Shown here piece after piece: positions 42,236 to 51,852 of a stretch of DNA of 64,000 nt (its first letter is position 1; each line of letters begins with the position of its first letter). Below the pieces are notes generated by a model, which was given only the letters and a program-made list of their open reading frames with translations, made no database searches and was not told where the DNA came from. Source of the DNA: Mesorhizobium sp. ORS 3324 (GTDB lineage: Bacteria > Pseudomonadota > Alphaproteobacteria > Rhizobiales > Rhizobiaceae); contig LM655173.1 in the NCBI GenBank assembly GCA_000824825.2, positions 17,686-81,685 of the forward strand, written 5' to 3'. The translations under genes were made by a program, and so were the position numbers.

Positions 42236-42551
42236 GGGAGAGAGCGAGACCGAAGTGAGCCGCCACGGCGCCCTCCAGATCGTCGTCTGGCCGGCGCGCG
42301 GTCTCGATACGAGCGCTCCTGGAACCGCAATAGTGCCTGGCGGTATGGCGAATGGGCAACCGACGGCATGGGCGGGGGGCGTTGGGGAGCCGCCGGTTAC
42401 CAAGACGAGGGGCCATCGAATCATTAAATGCATAGGCCCTAATGCATCATGCCAGCAATCGGCGTCCTTGGGAACAGGTTCCAGCTTAAAATTCAATCGC
42501 ATATAGCCAAGAGTGCACGTTCGCGATGATCTTCGCGCAGGCGTTGCGACA

Positions 42552-42576
42552 GGAACCAGATCGGCCGTGTCGCGTC
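42552..42576 (+). promoter_or_regulatory. possible EcfG-type promoter of the L,D-transpeptidase gene
   Basis: GGAAC, 16 bases, CGTC, against the alphaproteobacterial general-stress form GGAAC-N16/17-CGTT; one mismatch in the -10 box. It lies 40 bases before the ATG at 42616. Confidence 0.35.
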
Positions 42577-42615
42577 ATAGAGAGAAGGTCTTGTCGCAAC
42601 CCAGGAGTGAGGTCG

Positions 42616-43614
42616 ATGGTCAGGCTCCTTGTTTTCGTCGCGGTGGCGCTCGCGCTCGCCTGCGGCGGGACGCTGGCAGCCAGGCTGGACCCCGACACGG
42701 TCAATCAGGCCCAATTCGCCGAGGAAGAGCCCAACGGCGTCAGCCCGATGCTCATCAAGGCGCAGGTGCTTCTCGATCGCGCCCGCTTCTCGCCCGGCCT
42801 GATCGACGGCCGCCTTTCGGAGAATTTCACCAAGGCCGTCGCGGCCTTCCAGGCGGCGAACGGCCTGCCTTCCGACGGCAAGCTGATGCGGGAGACTTGG
42901 GACAAGCTCACGGCAAGTTCCGCCGCCCCTGTGCTGACGACCTATCAGGTCACGGCCAAGGATGCGCGCGGCCCGTTCACCAGGCGCATCCCGGTCCGCA
43001 TGGAAAGCATGGCCCACCTCAAGCGCCTCGGCTACCGCAATGCGCGGGAGAGGCTGGCGGAGCGTTTCCATGTCAGCGAAGAATTGCTGCGGATGCTCAA
43101 CCCCAAATCGGGGTTCACAAAGGCCGGCACGAGCCTGGTGGTGCCTGGCATCGGGCGCGGCGATCCTCCTGCAGAGATTGGGAGCGTCGAAGTCGACAAG
43201 GCCTCCCGCCGGGTGCGCGTGCTTGACCCGTCGGGCCAGCCGCTTGCGGTCTACCCCGCCTCGATCGGCAGCGAGGAGAAGCCGGCGCCGAGCGGCACGG
43301 CCGAAGTCAGGCGCGTGGTGCACAATCCGACCTATCACTACGATCCGAAATTCGCCTTCAAGGGGATCAGGACCAAGCGACCGTTCACCATCGCCAAGGG
43401 GCCGAACAATCCGGTCGGATCGGTGTGGATCGACCTCTCGATCGAAAGCTACGGCATCCACGGCACGCCCGACCCCGGCAAGATCGGCACGACCTTCTCG
43501 CATGGCTGCATCCGGCTGACCAACTGGGACGCCGAAGACCTCGCCGCCATGGTCAAGCCGGGCACGAAGGTCGACTTCAAGGACGAGACGGCGCAGGACG
43601 GGCAGGCTCAGTGA
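42616..43614 (+). CDS. L,D-transpeptidase with peptidoglycan-binding domain
   Basis: 332 residues: signal peptide (MVRLLVFVAVALALACGGTL), a peptidoglycan-binding-like region (LIKAQVLLDRARFSPGLIDG, about 45-95), a LysM-like stretch (ERLAERFHVSEELLRMLNP) and a YkuD domain with HGTPDPGKIG (about 284) and the catalytic SHGCIRLTNWD (about 297). It would cross-link peptidoglycan or attach proteins in the periplasm. GAGG lies before the ATG. Confidence 0.9.
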   Translation: MVRLLVFVAVALALACGGTLAARLDPDTVNQAQFAEEEPNGVSPMLIKAQVLLDRARFSPGLIDGRLSENFTKAVAAFQAANGLPSDGKLMRETWDKLTASSAAPVLTTYQVTAKDARGPFTRRIPVRMESMAHLKRLGYRNARERLAERFHVSEELLRMLNPKSGFTKAGTSLVVPGIGRGDPPAEIGSVEVDKASRRVRVLDPSGQPLAVYPASIGSEEKPAPSGTAEVRRVVHNPTYHYDPKFAFKGIRTKRPFTIAKGPNNPVGSVWIDLSIESYGIHGTPDPGKIGTTFSHGCIRLTNWDAEDLAAMVKPGTKVDFKDETAQDGQAQ

Positions 43615-43757
43615 AAAGCAGGCAGGTCGCGAGGCCGGCTCGAGCGCTGCATAAGTCCAGTTTATCGTCACCCCTAGTTTTTCAGAACGTTACACGGCCT
43701 TCCGCCGCCTGTAGCTTCGGCGGCGCCTTTTGAACACGGTCTGGACTTGGTGGTTCG

Positions 43758-46196
43758 ATGCAAGCACATGCGAGAGTGGTGATTGTCGGCGGCGGTTGCG
43801 TCGGCGCGGGCATCCTTTACGGCCTGGCGAAACGAGGCTGGACCGATGTGGCGCTGCTCGAGCGCACACAGCTCACTGCCGGCTCGACCTGGCATGCCGC
43901 GGGCCTCATCCCATCCTATGCCCGCAACATCAATGTCGGCCGGATGATCAAGAAGACCATCGAGATCTATGAAGGGCTGGAGGCAGAGACGGGACAGCCG
44001 GTCGGCTGGCACAAATGCGGCCAGTTGCGTATCGCCAACTCTAGGGACCGGCTCGACGAATTCAAGAGCTATATGAGCGTCGTCGACGTCCAGGGCATGC
44101 GGGCTCAGTTGCTGACGCCGGCCGAGGCCAGGGAGCTCTGCCCGCTTCTCGACAACAACCATATGCTCGGCGCGCTCTACCACCCGGATGACGGCCATAT
44201 CGCGCCGGCCGACGTGACCCATGCCATGGCCAAAGGCGCGCGGGATCTGGGTGCCAAGGTCTACTTGAACACCGAGGTCACCGGCTTCAAGCGGACGCCC
44301 AGTGGCGAATGGCTGGTTGAGACGAACAAGGGCGACATCACCTGCGAGCACGTGATCTGCGCGACCGGCAATTATGCGCGCCAGACCGGCGCGCTGCTCG
44401 GGCTCGACATCCCGGCGATCCCTATCCTGCACCAGTACTGGATCACGGAGGCCGTGCCGGAGATCGTGGAGCGCAAGCGGCAGGGACGGCGCGAAATGCC
44501 GATCCTGCGCGACGAAGGCTTCGAGGGGTATCTGCGCGAAGAAGGCGACGGCCTGATGTTCGGGCCCTACGAGCGCACCGCAAATCTTAAGCTCTTCGCC
44601 GAGAACGGCGTTCCTTCCTGGTTCGGCGCCGACCTCGTCGAAGAGGATTTCGAGGCGGTATCGTGGAACTGGGAGCAGGCGTTGCAGCTCTTCCCAGCGC
44701 TGGGACGCGTGGGCATCAAGGCCAATGTGCGCGGGCCCTTCCAGATGACGGCGGACGAGCTGCCCCTGATGGGACCGGCCTGGGGCCTCACCAATGTGTG
44801 GCTGGCCGAGGGCGTGCCGGGCGGCATCCTGTGGGGCGGCACCATCGGCTATTATCTGTCGGAGCGGATCGTGGAAGGCGGCAACAGCCTCGACACCTCC
44901 GATCTCGACCCGCGCCGCTTCGGCGACTACGCCAACAAGGCCTGGACGCGCGAAAAGGTGCGCGAGGCCTGGGGCACGCATGCGGAACAAAAATATCCTG
45001 GGCAGGACATGCCCGCCGCCCGCCCGCAGAAGACCGCGCCGTCCTATGACCGGCTGACCCAACTCGGCGCGGTGTGGGGCGTGCTCAACGGCTGGGAGAT
45101 GCCCAACTGGTTCGCGCCGAAGGGCGTCGAGGCCAAGGACCAGTACAGCTGGCGCTGGACGCCCAAGGGCGTGTTCGTCGGCGAGGAAGTCCTGGCGGTG
45201 CGCAATGCCGTCGGCCTGGTCGAAATGACGCCGATGACCAAGTTCGAGGTGTCGGGGCCGAAAGCGGCTTCCTGGCTGGACAAGATCCTGGCCAACCGCC
45301 TCCCCTCGGTCGGCCGGGTGACGCTGGCGCATCACCTCACGGCGGGCGGCGGCGTGCAGGCGGAGTACATGGTGGCGCGCCTGAGCGCGGACAGCTTCTA
45401 CCTCATCTCGACACCACGCGCGGAGCGCTGGAACTTCGACGATCTCTCGAAATTGCTGCCCGCGGACAGCAGCGTGAGCCTGAAGAACGTCACCAACGAT
45501 CGCGGCTGCTTCACGGTCGTCGGCCCCAGGGCACGCGAAGTGCTGCAGCCGCTGACCGAGATCGACCTTTCGAACGAAAAGTTCCCCTGGTTCAGCGTGA
45601 AGACCGGTAGCGTGGCTCTGGCCAGCGACGTGCGGCTGCTGCGCGTCAACTATGAGGGCGAGCTCGGCTGGGAGCTCTATCATCCGTTGCCCTACCAGCG
45701 GCAATTGCTCGATGCGATCCTGGAGCAAGGCGAGAAGCACGGCATGCGCCTTGTCGGCCTGCATGCGCTGGAGTCGCTCAGGCTGGAGAAATCCTATCGC
45801 GCGATGTATCGCGATATGAACCCGGAGCTCAACGCGCTGGAGAGCGGGCTCGAGCGCTTCATCCGCCTCGACAAGGGCGATTTCGTCGGGCGCGATGCGA
45901 TCCTGAAATACAAGGCGAGAGGCGATCAGCTTCGCTCGGTGACGCTCAGGATCGAGACCGACGGCGCGAGTGCGCTCGCCTGCGAGGGGCTCTATATCGA
46001 TGGCAAGTTGGTCGGGCGCATAACGTCGGGCGGATATGCCTACGCGCTCGGGCACGACGTGGCGCTGGCCCTCTTACCGGAGCGCCTCGCGAAGCCCGGC
46101 ACGAAGCTCGACGTCGCGATCCTGGGGGAACGGAAGGTCGCCGAGGTGATCGCGGATTCGCCTTACGATCCCGACAACGGGAGGCCGCGGATGTAG
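43758..46196 (+). CDS. FAD-dependent oxidoreductase, dimethylglycine/sarcosine dehydrogenase type
   Basis: 812 residues. The N-terminal half is a DAO-type FAD domain with VVIVGGGCVGAGILYGLAKR (residues 7-26) and STWHAAG (about 44), the site of covalent FAD in dimethylglycine dehydrogenase. The C-terminal half is a GcvT-like tetrahydrofolate domain (AVGLVEMTPMTKFEVSG, about 478; then ELGWELYHP and GLHALESLRLEK). It would oxidise an N-methyl glycine and pass the methyl group to folate. Stand-alone gene; the exact substrate (dimethylglycine, sarcosine or other) is not set by the sequence. Confidence 0.88.
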   Translation: MQAHARVVIVGGGCVGAGILYGLAKRGWTDVALLERTQLTAGSTWHAAGLIPSYARNINVGRMIKKTIEIYEGLEAETGQPVGWHKCGQLRIANSRDRLDEFKSYMSVVDVQGMRAQLLTPAEARELCPLLDNNHMLGALYHPDDGHIAPADVTHAMAKGARDLGAKVYLNTEVTGFKRTPSGEWLVETNKGDITCEHVICATGNYARQTGALLGLDIPAIPILHQYWITEAVPEIVERKRQGRREMPILRDEGFEGYLREEGDGLMFGPYERTANLKLFAENGVPSWFGADLVEEDFEAVSWNWEQALQLFPALGRVGIKANVRGPFQMTADELPLMGPAWGLTNVWLAEGVPGGILWGGTIGYYLSERIVEGGNSLDTSDLDPRRFGDYANKAWTREKVREAWGTHAEQKYPGQDMPAARPQKTAPSYDRLTQLGAVWGVLNGWEMPNWFAPKGVEAKDQYSWRWTPKGVFVGEEVLAVRNAVGLVEMTPMTKFEVSGPKAASWLDKILANRLPSVGRVTLAHHLTAGGGVQAEYMVARLSADSFYLISTPRAERWNFDDLSKLLPADSSVSLKNVTNDRGCFTVVGPRAREVLQPLTEIDLSNEKFPWFSVKTGSVALASDVRLLRVNYEGELGWELYHPLPYQRQLLDAILEQGEKHGMRLVGLHALESLRLEKSYRAMYRDMNPELNALESGLERFIRLDKGDFVGRDAILKYKARGDQLRSVTLRIETDGASALACEGLYIDGKLVGRITSGGYAYALGHDVALALLPERLAKPGTKLDVAILGERKVAEVIADSPYDPDNGRPRM

Positions 46197-46292
46197 CCGA
46201 CAATCGAGCGCGGCCGGCTCGATCACCATTGCAATATCCCACGGATCGTTCTGCCCCGCCCTGCGTTGAGTGCACGCAAGGAGGAAACCTCA

Positions 46293-46616
46293 ATGGACGA
46301 CGATCGGATCGAGAAAATAAGGCAGCGCGCCTACGAGATCTGGCAGCGCGAAGGCAGCCTGGATGGCGACCACGAGCGGCACTGGCACCAGGCCGAGATG
46401 GAGATCGACCGCGAGGCGGCCCTGCCGCTGACGGCGGACGATGCGCTGCCCGAAACGCGCGACGTCGACGGCTCGGATCCGCTGACGGTCGAAGCTCTGG
46501 CTGCGCGCACCGGGATCAGCAGCGGAGAGGCACAGGAGCTGCTCGACAGGCTTGGCAACGACCGCGCCGCAATCGAGCAGGCGGCGCGGGCCATCCAGGC
46601 GAGGCGCCGGCGCTAG
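46293..46616 (+). CDS. DUF2934 protein
   Basis: 107 residues. The DUF2934 motif IRQRAYEIWQREGSLDGDHE, then RHWHQAEMEI, is at residues 7-40. The C-terminus has AARTGISSGEAQELLDRLGN and DRAAIEQAARAI, similar to the 58-residue protein at 35208-35384. AAGGAGG lies 9 bases before the ATG. Such proteins are abundant in rhizobia and often stress-induced; function unknown. Confidence 0.83.
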   Translation: MDDDRIEKIRQRAYEIWQREGSLDGDHERHWHQAEMEIDREAALPLTADDALPETRDVDGSDPLTVEALAARTGISSGEAQELLDRLGNDRAAIEQAARAIQARRRR

Positions 46617-46749
46617 CTTGCGGAAGCCCCGCCGACAGCAAGACCATTTCCCTTTCGACAAGAGCGATAAGGCACCGCCGAAATCCGCTTGTCTGTGATA
46701 CGCGCCTGCATTGTACTTCCCGAGGTCGAAACCTTGGGGAGGCAGGGCG

Positions 46750-47700
46750 ATGAACTTGAAGGCGGCGGCGGTTTCCTGGGCGGCGGCGATGTTGATGGAT
46801 GGGGCCATGTGCGGCCAGGCACTGGCCTGGGGTCAGGAGGGCCATGCGGTCATCGCCGAGATCGCGCAGCACAGGCTGAGCCAAAACGCCTATGAGGTGA
46901 TCGAGCAGCTCCTGCGCGCGCATCTCCAGCTCAAGCCGCCGGCCACCGTCTCGCTGGCCTCAATCGCGAGCTGGGCCGACGACTATCGCGCCGAAGGCCA
47001 CAAGGAGACCTCGAACTGGCATTTCGTCGATATTCCGCTCGCCTCCAGGCCGGGTGATGCGAGCGCCGGCACCACCGCCTACGACCCGGCGCGCGACTGC
47101 AAGGACGACGGCACCTTCGGCACCTGCCTGATGAAGGCGCTGCCGGCTGAGGAGAAGATCCTCGCCAATCCGAAGAAGAGCGACGAGGAGCGCTGGAAGG
47201 CGCTCGCCATCGTCATCCATCTGGTCGGCGACCTCTCGCAGCCGCTGCACTGCGTCGAGCGCCTGGACAACAACCAGGGCGATCAGGGCGGCAACACGCT
47301 GACGGTGACCTTCAATGTTTCGCGGCCGAAGCCGGACGGCTCCACCTATCGCGACCTCACCACCTTCCACGCGGTGTGGGATTCAAGCCTGATCCTGTTC
47401 AAATACTATAACTGGGGCAAGGTCGCGCTCGACATCGAGACCGATGTCATCCCGCATCTGGCGCCGCTGCCCGCCGCCGACCAGACGCCGGAAAAATGGC
47501 TGGCCGCCTGCCACGCAATTGCGGAGGACGCCTATCGCGCGCTGCCCAAGGGCACGTCGATCAAGGCGGACAACCCGCGTGCGGTGATCCTCGACCAGGC
47601 CTATTTCGACAAATTCTCGCCGGTCGCCATCCAGCAGCTTGCGCTTAGCGGCCTGCATCTCGCCGCCGTGCTCAACGAGACGCTGGCGGTGGACAAATAG
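46750..47700 (+). CDS. S1/P1-family nuclease
   Basis: 316 residues with a signal peptide ending QALA. The mature protein starts WGQEGH, whose N-terminal Trp and His are zinc ligands in this family. Further ligands lie in SWADDYR, NWHFVDIP and HLVGDLSQPLHC, then DQGGN. It is expected to cut single-stranded DNA and RNA in the periplasm or outside. The family range is about 270-320 residues, so it is full length. Confidence 0.9.
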   Translation: MNLKAAAVSWAAAMLMDGAMCGQALAWGQEGHAVIAEIAQHRLSQNAYEVIEQLLRAHLQLKPPATVSLASIASWADDYRAEGHKETSNWHFVDIPLASRPGDASAGTTAYDPARDCKDDGTFGTCLMKALPAEEKILANPKKSDEERWKALAIVIHLVGDLSQPLHCVERLDNNQGDQGGNTLTVTFNVSRPKPDGSTYRDLTTFHAVWDSSLILFKYYNWGKVALDIETDVIPHLAPLPAADQTPEKWLAACHAIAEDAYRALPKGTSIKADNPRAVILDQAYFDKFSPVAIQQLALSGLHLAAVLNETLAVDK

Positions 47701-47802
47701 GCGGCGCCGACTGCGGACCGCGAGGCGCGGACGGCTACTTGTGGGCACCGCCCCGACAGATGCATACTTCGGTACTGCAACCGCGCCTGAGGATAGGCGG
47801 AA

Positions 47803-48276
47803 ATGGCTATGAACGAGGAGAAGGACAATCCCGGCGTGGCGGTGTTCCCGCCGCTGCTTTTCCTTGTGGCGCTGATCCTGATGCTGGCGCTGCGCTATGC
47901 CTTGCCGCTGGCGATCGGCGGCAGGCCGCTGACCATGGTGCTGGGCATCGTGCTTGCGGCGCTTGCGATCGCCCTCATCGCCTGGGGGCGCATGACGATG
48001 CAGCGCGGCGGTACCAATATCGATCCCACGATGCCGACGCTCACCATCGTCACCGGCGGTCCATTCCGCTTCGTCCGCAACCCGCTCTATGTCGGCCTGA
48101 TGGGCTTGCTCCTCGGGATCGGGCTCATCTTCGACACCTGGTGGGGCGTGCTTGCCGTCGTCCCGGTTTTCCTCATCCTGCATTTCGGCGTGGTGCTGCG
48201 CGAGGAGGCCTATCTGGAGCGCAAGTTCGGCGAGTCCTACCGTGCCTACAAGGCGGGCGTGCGCCGCTATTTCTGA
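47803..48276 (+). CDS. isoprenylcysteine carboxyl methyltransferase (ICMT)-family membrane protein
   Basis: 157 residues with three or four membrane segments and the SAM-binding end of the family: GPFRFVRNPLYVGLMG (about 87) and EEAYLERKFGESYRAYKAGV (about 133). Bacterial members methylate unknown lipids or thiols at the membrane. Starts 102 bp after the nuclease gene. Confidence 0.84.
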   Translation: MAMNEEKDNPGVAVFPPLLFLVALILMLALRYALPLAIGGRPLTMVLGIVLAALAIALIAWGRMTMQRGGTNIDPTMPTLTIVTGGPFRFVRNPLYVGLMGLLLGIGLIFDTWWGVLAVVPVFLILHFGVVLREEAYLERKFGESYRAYKAGVRRYF

Positions 48277-49045
48277 GGCGATGCCGATCGCACGGACTCA
48301 ACAGACCGCCACCTTAGAGCCTGTCGCCTGTACGCCCTGGTTCCCCTCAAACTACCCACAGGCCGGGTACCTGCGTCTGAACGCGGTCGGAGCTGAGGGT
48401 GATCTGACGGAGATCAATAGAACAACAGCGGCCCGGCTCTCTGACGGGGTAGGCCAGCATGAGCCGGGCCTAACCGGCGGGGGCTCGGAAACGAAACTCG
48501 GCACCGGCTGACGACAAATATACGCCCGTGCTGAAATGATCGGCACGCATCCATAAGGACGAGCTGGTAGTTAGAACCGCCTAGATCCAACGCCGGTGCG
48601 GTCTCGAAGGAAGCACCAGCGTCGCTAACTAACCGCGCGGTCTGGCTCTCGGTGGCAGACTTTCACACGGATTTTCGGCCAATCTGGCGGTTCGCCAATC
48701 GCTTAGCCACAGCGATTTCTTTTTTCTTTCCAGTGTCTCATTGCGATCGTCACCAGTGTCCGATCGGCCTTGCATCGCGGCGATCGCATAGTCGGCTCTG
48801 TTCGTTCGATAGTCTTCCTTTTGGACAGGCATCGTTTCCTCCCTGTCTGCGGGCTTCTCCCTCCTATAGCCTTGACGGAGACACTAACTGGCGTCGGAGT
48901 CTACAAATTGTGGATTGTACTAAAATGATACACTGCACCGCGCGCCTTCACCTCACTCGCCCGCCACTCACGGCACCATGAACGCCCCGGCCCCAAATTC
49001 CGCGCTTCGCCCACGCGAGCCTCGCCTTCCGCCTTCGAAGGCGCG
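48277..49045. other. long stretch with one small candidate gene and a strong hairpin
   Basis: No recognisable gene except the small frame at 48629-48832. A hairpin with perfect 10-base arms (GGCCCGGCTC at 48430-48439, GAGCCGGGCC at 48461-48470) and a second pair GGTAGTTAG / CTAACTAACC (about 48566 and 48625) suggest structured RNA or old mobile DNA. No match to a known RNA family was recognised. Confidence 0.35.
48629..48832 (-). CDS. possible small basic protein
   Basis: 67 residues starting MPVQKEDYRTNRADYAIAAM, charged, no family recognised. AGGGAGGAAACG gives a strong ribosome-binding site 6 bases before the ATG, which is the main support. Codon use at the end (PPRARPRG) is GC-driven, so the real end may be uncertain. 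Confidence 0.35.
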   Translation of the reverse strand: MPVQKEDYRTNRADYAIAAMQGRSDTGDDRNETLERKKKSLWLSDWRTARLAENPCESLPPRARPRG

Positions 49046-49318
49046 TCAGCCCTTCATCGAATTGCTGAAGATCTGCACGCCGAGCCGCTCGTTGCGGCGC
49101 CAGCGCACCACGGCTCGATAGGCTGCATCGTCGTCGGGAACAACGAGCGTGAAGCGATCCGGTATCTCCACCCGCGGTCCGACGCGCAACTCGGCGCCGT
49201 GCTCGTGCTGGTTGCGGACGGAGCACATGATCCTGGCGTCGGCGGTGACGATCGTGGCTTCCTTCAGCACGAATTCTCGCGCATGAAGACGGCGCTCGAT
49301 GTGGTGAAAGGAGGTCAT
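49046..49318 (-). CDS. PilZ-domain protein
   Basis: 90 residues. ERRLHAREFVLKEATIVT fits the RxxxR cyclic-di-GMP motif region of PilZ, and the end YRAVVRWRRNERLGVQIF fits the domain's last strands. It would bind cyclic-di-GMP, though the second motif (D/NxSxxG) reads HEHGAEL and is degenerate. ATG at 49318 follows AAAGGAGG. Short stand-alone form, common in rhizobia. Confidence 0.75.
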   Translation of the reverse strand: MTSFHHIERRLHAREFVLKEATIVTADARIMCSVRNQHEHGAELRVGPRVEIPDRFTLVVPDDDAAYRAVVRWRRNERLGVQIFSNSMKG

Positions 49319-49565
49319 GGCACACTCATCCCGGAACTTCCTCGGCGGGGGCTTGGCTTCCCTGCCGCGACGCCGCACTTTAGCAGCGAGGCGTTTCCGT
49401 TCCGTTAGCGATTACTAATCGCGCGTCCTCTGCCGGGTCTCATTTCCGCACACCTGTCCGGCCGCGACGCCACGCTCGCCCGGCGCAGTCTTGAGACTTC
49501 ACGGAAGCGGACGTTCCCTCTCACAGTTGGACCCAATATGCGACACTGGCACGGAGGCCATCGCC

Positions 49566-50462
49566 ATGATGCACAGCGATCAGGTTCATATCGATGCCGA
49601 CATCGTTCGCGAGATGATCTCTGACCAGTTCCCAGAGTATCGCCATGAGCGGATCGAGCGGCTTGGCACGATCGGGACTGTCAATGCAATCTTTCGGATT
49701 GGATCGCGCGTGGCGGCAAGGTTTCCCCTGCGCCCGGCGGACCCAGTCGAGTGCTTCGATATTCTGCGCAGTGAAGCCGCAGCCATGGCGGAGTTTGCGG
49801 AGCATTCTCCGTTTGCGTCTCCTCAGCCCATCGGCGTCGGCAAACCTGGCCTGCGCTACCCGATGCCCTGGGCGATGCAGAGCTGGATAGCAGGCGATGT
49901 TGCCACACCTGACGGGCTTGCAGATTCGACGGCCTTGGCGCTCGACATTGCCAGGCTTATCGCGTCATTGCGCGCCGCGGACACAAAGGGCCGCCGCTTC
50001 GATCGGCGAGGACGGGGCGGCCACCTCCCTGACCATGACGACTGGATGTCGGTCTGTTTCAAGAACAGCGAGGATATCCTCGACGTGCCGCGGCTGCGTC
50101 GCAAGTGGGCTGATCTGCGCCAACTGCCACCGTGCGGGCCCGACGTCATGAACCACGGAGATCTCATTCCGGCCAACCTCCTCGTGCGAGGGGAGCGCCT
50201 TGTCGGCGTGCTCGACTGCGGCAGCTTCGGACCGGCCGACCCTGCGCTGGACCTCGTCGCCGCATGGCATCTTCTCGATCGCGATCGGCGCGAAACCGTG
50301 CGCATTCATCTTCGATCAAGCGAGGTCGAGTGGAAACGCGGAGCGGCATGGGCGTTCCAGCAAGCGATGGGCCTGGTATGGTATTACCAGAAAACCAACC
50401 CGGCCATGAGCGCGCTCGGCCGCAGCACGCTCTGTCGCATCCTCGATGATCCCGAAATCTGA
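49566..50462 (+). CDS. aminoglycoside phosphotransferase (APH)-family protein
   Basis: 298 residues. Kinase-like fold with the Brenner motif MNHGDLIPANLLV (about 195) and the metal Asp in LDCGSFGPADPALDL (about 214). The N-terminal lobe (IERLGTIGTVNAIFRIGSRV) fits nucleotide binding. Many such genes act on small metabolites rather than antibiotics, so resistance should not be assumed. ATG at 49566 or 49569. Confidence 0.85.
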   Translation: MMHSDQVHIDADIVREMISDQFPEYRHERIERLGTIGTVNAIFRIGSRVAARFPLRPADPVECFDILRSEAAAMAEFAEHSPFASPQPIGVGKPGLRYPMPWAMQSWIAGDVATPDGLADSTALALDIARLIASLRAADTKGRRFDRRGRGGHLPDHDDWMSVCFKNSEDILDVPRLRRKWADLRQLPPCGPDVMNHGDLIPANLLVRGERLVGVLDCGSFGPADPALDLVAAWHLLDRDRRETVRIHLRSSEVEWKRGAAWAFQQAMGLVWYYQKTNPAMSALGRSTLCRILDDPEI

Positions 50463-50513
50463 ACCCGATTTCGAACCGCCGCTACCACCCAGGCGCAGTC
50501 AAACCGCGATCTC

Positions 50514-51845
50514 TCATCCGTGCGCGTGCTCGTGATGATGGCCTTCAGGCTCGGCCATGGCGAAGGGCAGGTCCTCGCTGTCGGCGCCGGCCGCCAGTTG
50601 CAGCCTGGCGCTGAACGCGTGCGGCTGGGCCGGCGCGACAAGGCTCTGCAGGTAGTGATGGTCGCCGCCGACCGGCGACAGCGGCAGGCGCTCGACAGCG
50701 CCGCCCGGCCGCTCGATGGCGACATTGGCCCGCAGGCCCTCGGCATGGCGCGAGAGCCGCAGACGTATGCGTTCGCCCTGCGGCGTGTCGATGATCTCCA
50801 GCAGGCCGCTTGCGAGCTTGCCCGCCACCAGGAACGGGTCGGGTGCATGATGGGGGCTGCTCTCCGCCGTCGACTCGGCGAAGCGCACCGTGGCCACGTC
50901 GAGCGCCGGGATGTGAGCGAAAAGCTCGGCTTTCAACGATGCGGCGATGTTGTTGGCGGCGGCGAGCAGCAGCCCGTCGTTGACCACGATCGCAACGTCG
51001 ACATGCAGCTTATGGCCGAGCCAGCGGGCCTTCGCCTCAACCACCTTCTCGACGCCCGCGACATGTTCCGCCGCGTGGTGGACCTCGCCGATTAGGCCGG
51101 GCTCTACTCCGTCCAGCATGCGGGTCAGCACCGAACGCGCCGACTGCCAGACGATACCGAAGATGGCTATGGTGATGATGAGGCCGATGATCGGGTCCGC
51201 GAGAGGGAAGCCGAGCCAGACGCCGATCGCGCCGGCAACGACGGCGAGGCTGGTGAGCCCGTCGGTGCGGGCATGATAGCCGTCGGCAATCAGCGCGGCG
51301 CTGTTGATCAGGCGCCCGACGCGGATGCGGAACACGGCCACCGCCTCGTTGCCGAGAAAGCCGATGACGCCGGCTGCGGCAAGCCAGCCCAGGAACTGCA
51401 CCGGGCGAGGATTGAGCAGGCGCTCTATCGCCTCGTATCCGGCGACAATCGCGCTCGCCAGGATTATGAGCACGATAGCGATGCCGGCAAGATCCTCGAC
51501 GCGGCCGAGACCGTAGGTGAAAGTCTTTGTCGGCTTGCGACGCGCCAGCACGAAGGCGATCCAGAGCGGTATGGCGGTGGTCGCGTCGGCGATGTTGTGG
51601 ATGGTGTCGGCCAGCAGCGCCACGCTGCCCGAGACCGCGACGACGGCAAGTTGCAGCGCAGCCGTCACCGCCAGGATGACGAACGACCATTTGATCGCCC
51701 AGATGCCGCGATCGGTGGTCGCGATCGTGGCGTCGATCACGCCATGCGCATGACCATGCGGACCGTGATGGGCGTGGCCAGGTCGGTGGTCATGGTCATC
51801 GCCATGCGGCCCGAACCCGAACCAGTCCAAAATGGTTGCCCACAT
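50514..51845 (-). CDS. dmeF: cation diffusion facilitator, DmeF type
   Basis: 443 residues. The N-terminus is His-rich (HGDDHDHRPGHAHHGPHGHA) and six membrane segments follow, with ADTIHNIADA (about 77) and the later YHARTDGLTS carrying the transport-site His/Asp residues. The end is again His-rich (GHHHEHAHG). DmeF exports Co(II) and Ni(II) from the cytoplasm by proton exchange. It lies 7 bases after the regulator gene dmeR, as in Rhizobium leguminosarum. The C-terminal part is longer than in simple CDF proteins. Confidence 0.88.
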   Translation of the reverse strand: MWATILDWFGFGPHGDDHDHRPGHAHHGPHGHAHGVIDATIATTDRGIWAIKWSFVILAVTAALQLAVVAVSGSVALLADTIHNIADATTAIPLWIAFVLARRKPTKTFTYGLGRVEDLAGIAIVLIILASAIVAGYEAIERLLNPRPVQFLGWLAAAGVIGFLGNEAVAVFRIRVGRLINSAALIADGYHARTDGLTSLAVVAGAIGVWLGFPLADPIIGLIITIAIFGIVWQSARSVLTRMLDGVEPGLIGEVHHAAEHVAGVEKVVEAKARWLGHKLHVDVAIVVNDGLLLAAANNIAASLKAELFAHIPALDVATVRFAESTAESSPHHAPDPFLVAGKLASGLLEIIDTPQGERIRLRLSRHAEGLRANVAIERPGGAVERLPLSPVGGDHHYLQSLVAPAQPHAFSARLQLAAGADSEDLPFAMAEPEGHHHEHAHG

Positions 51846-51852
51846 GGCGGCC

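Noticed and set aside
43674..46055. 793-codon antisense frame
   Set aside because: Shadow of the dimethylglycine dehydrogenase-like gene, which has FAD and folate-domain motifs in sense.
49566..50462. Antibiotic resistance gene
   Set aside because: The fold is APH-like, but chromosomal members with this divergence act on many small molecules; no resistance-specific motif was recognised.
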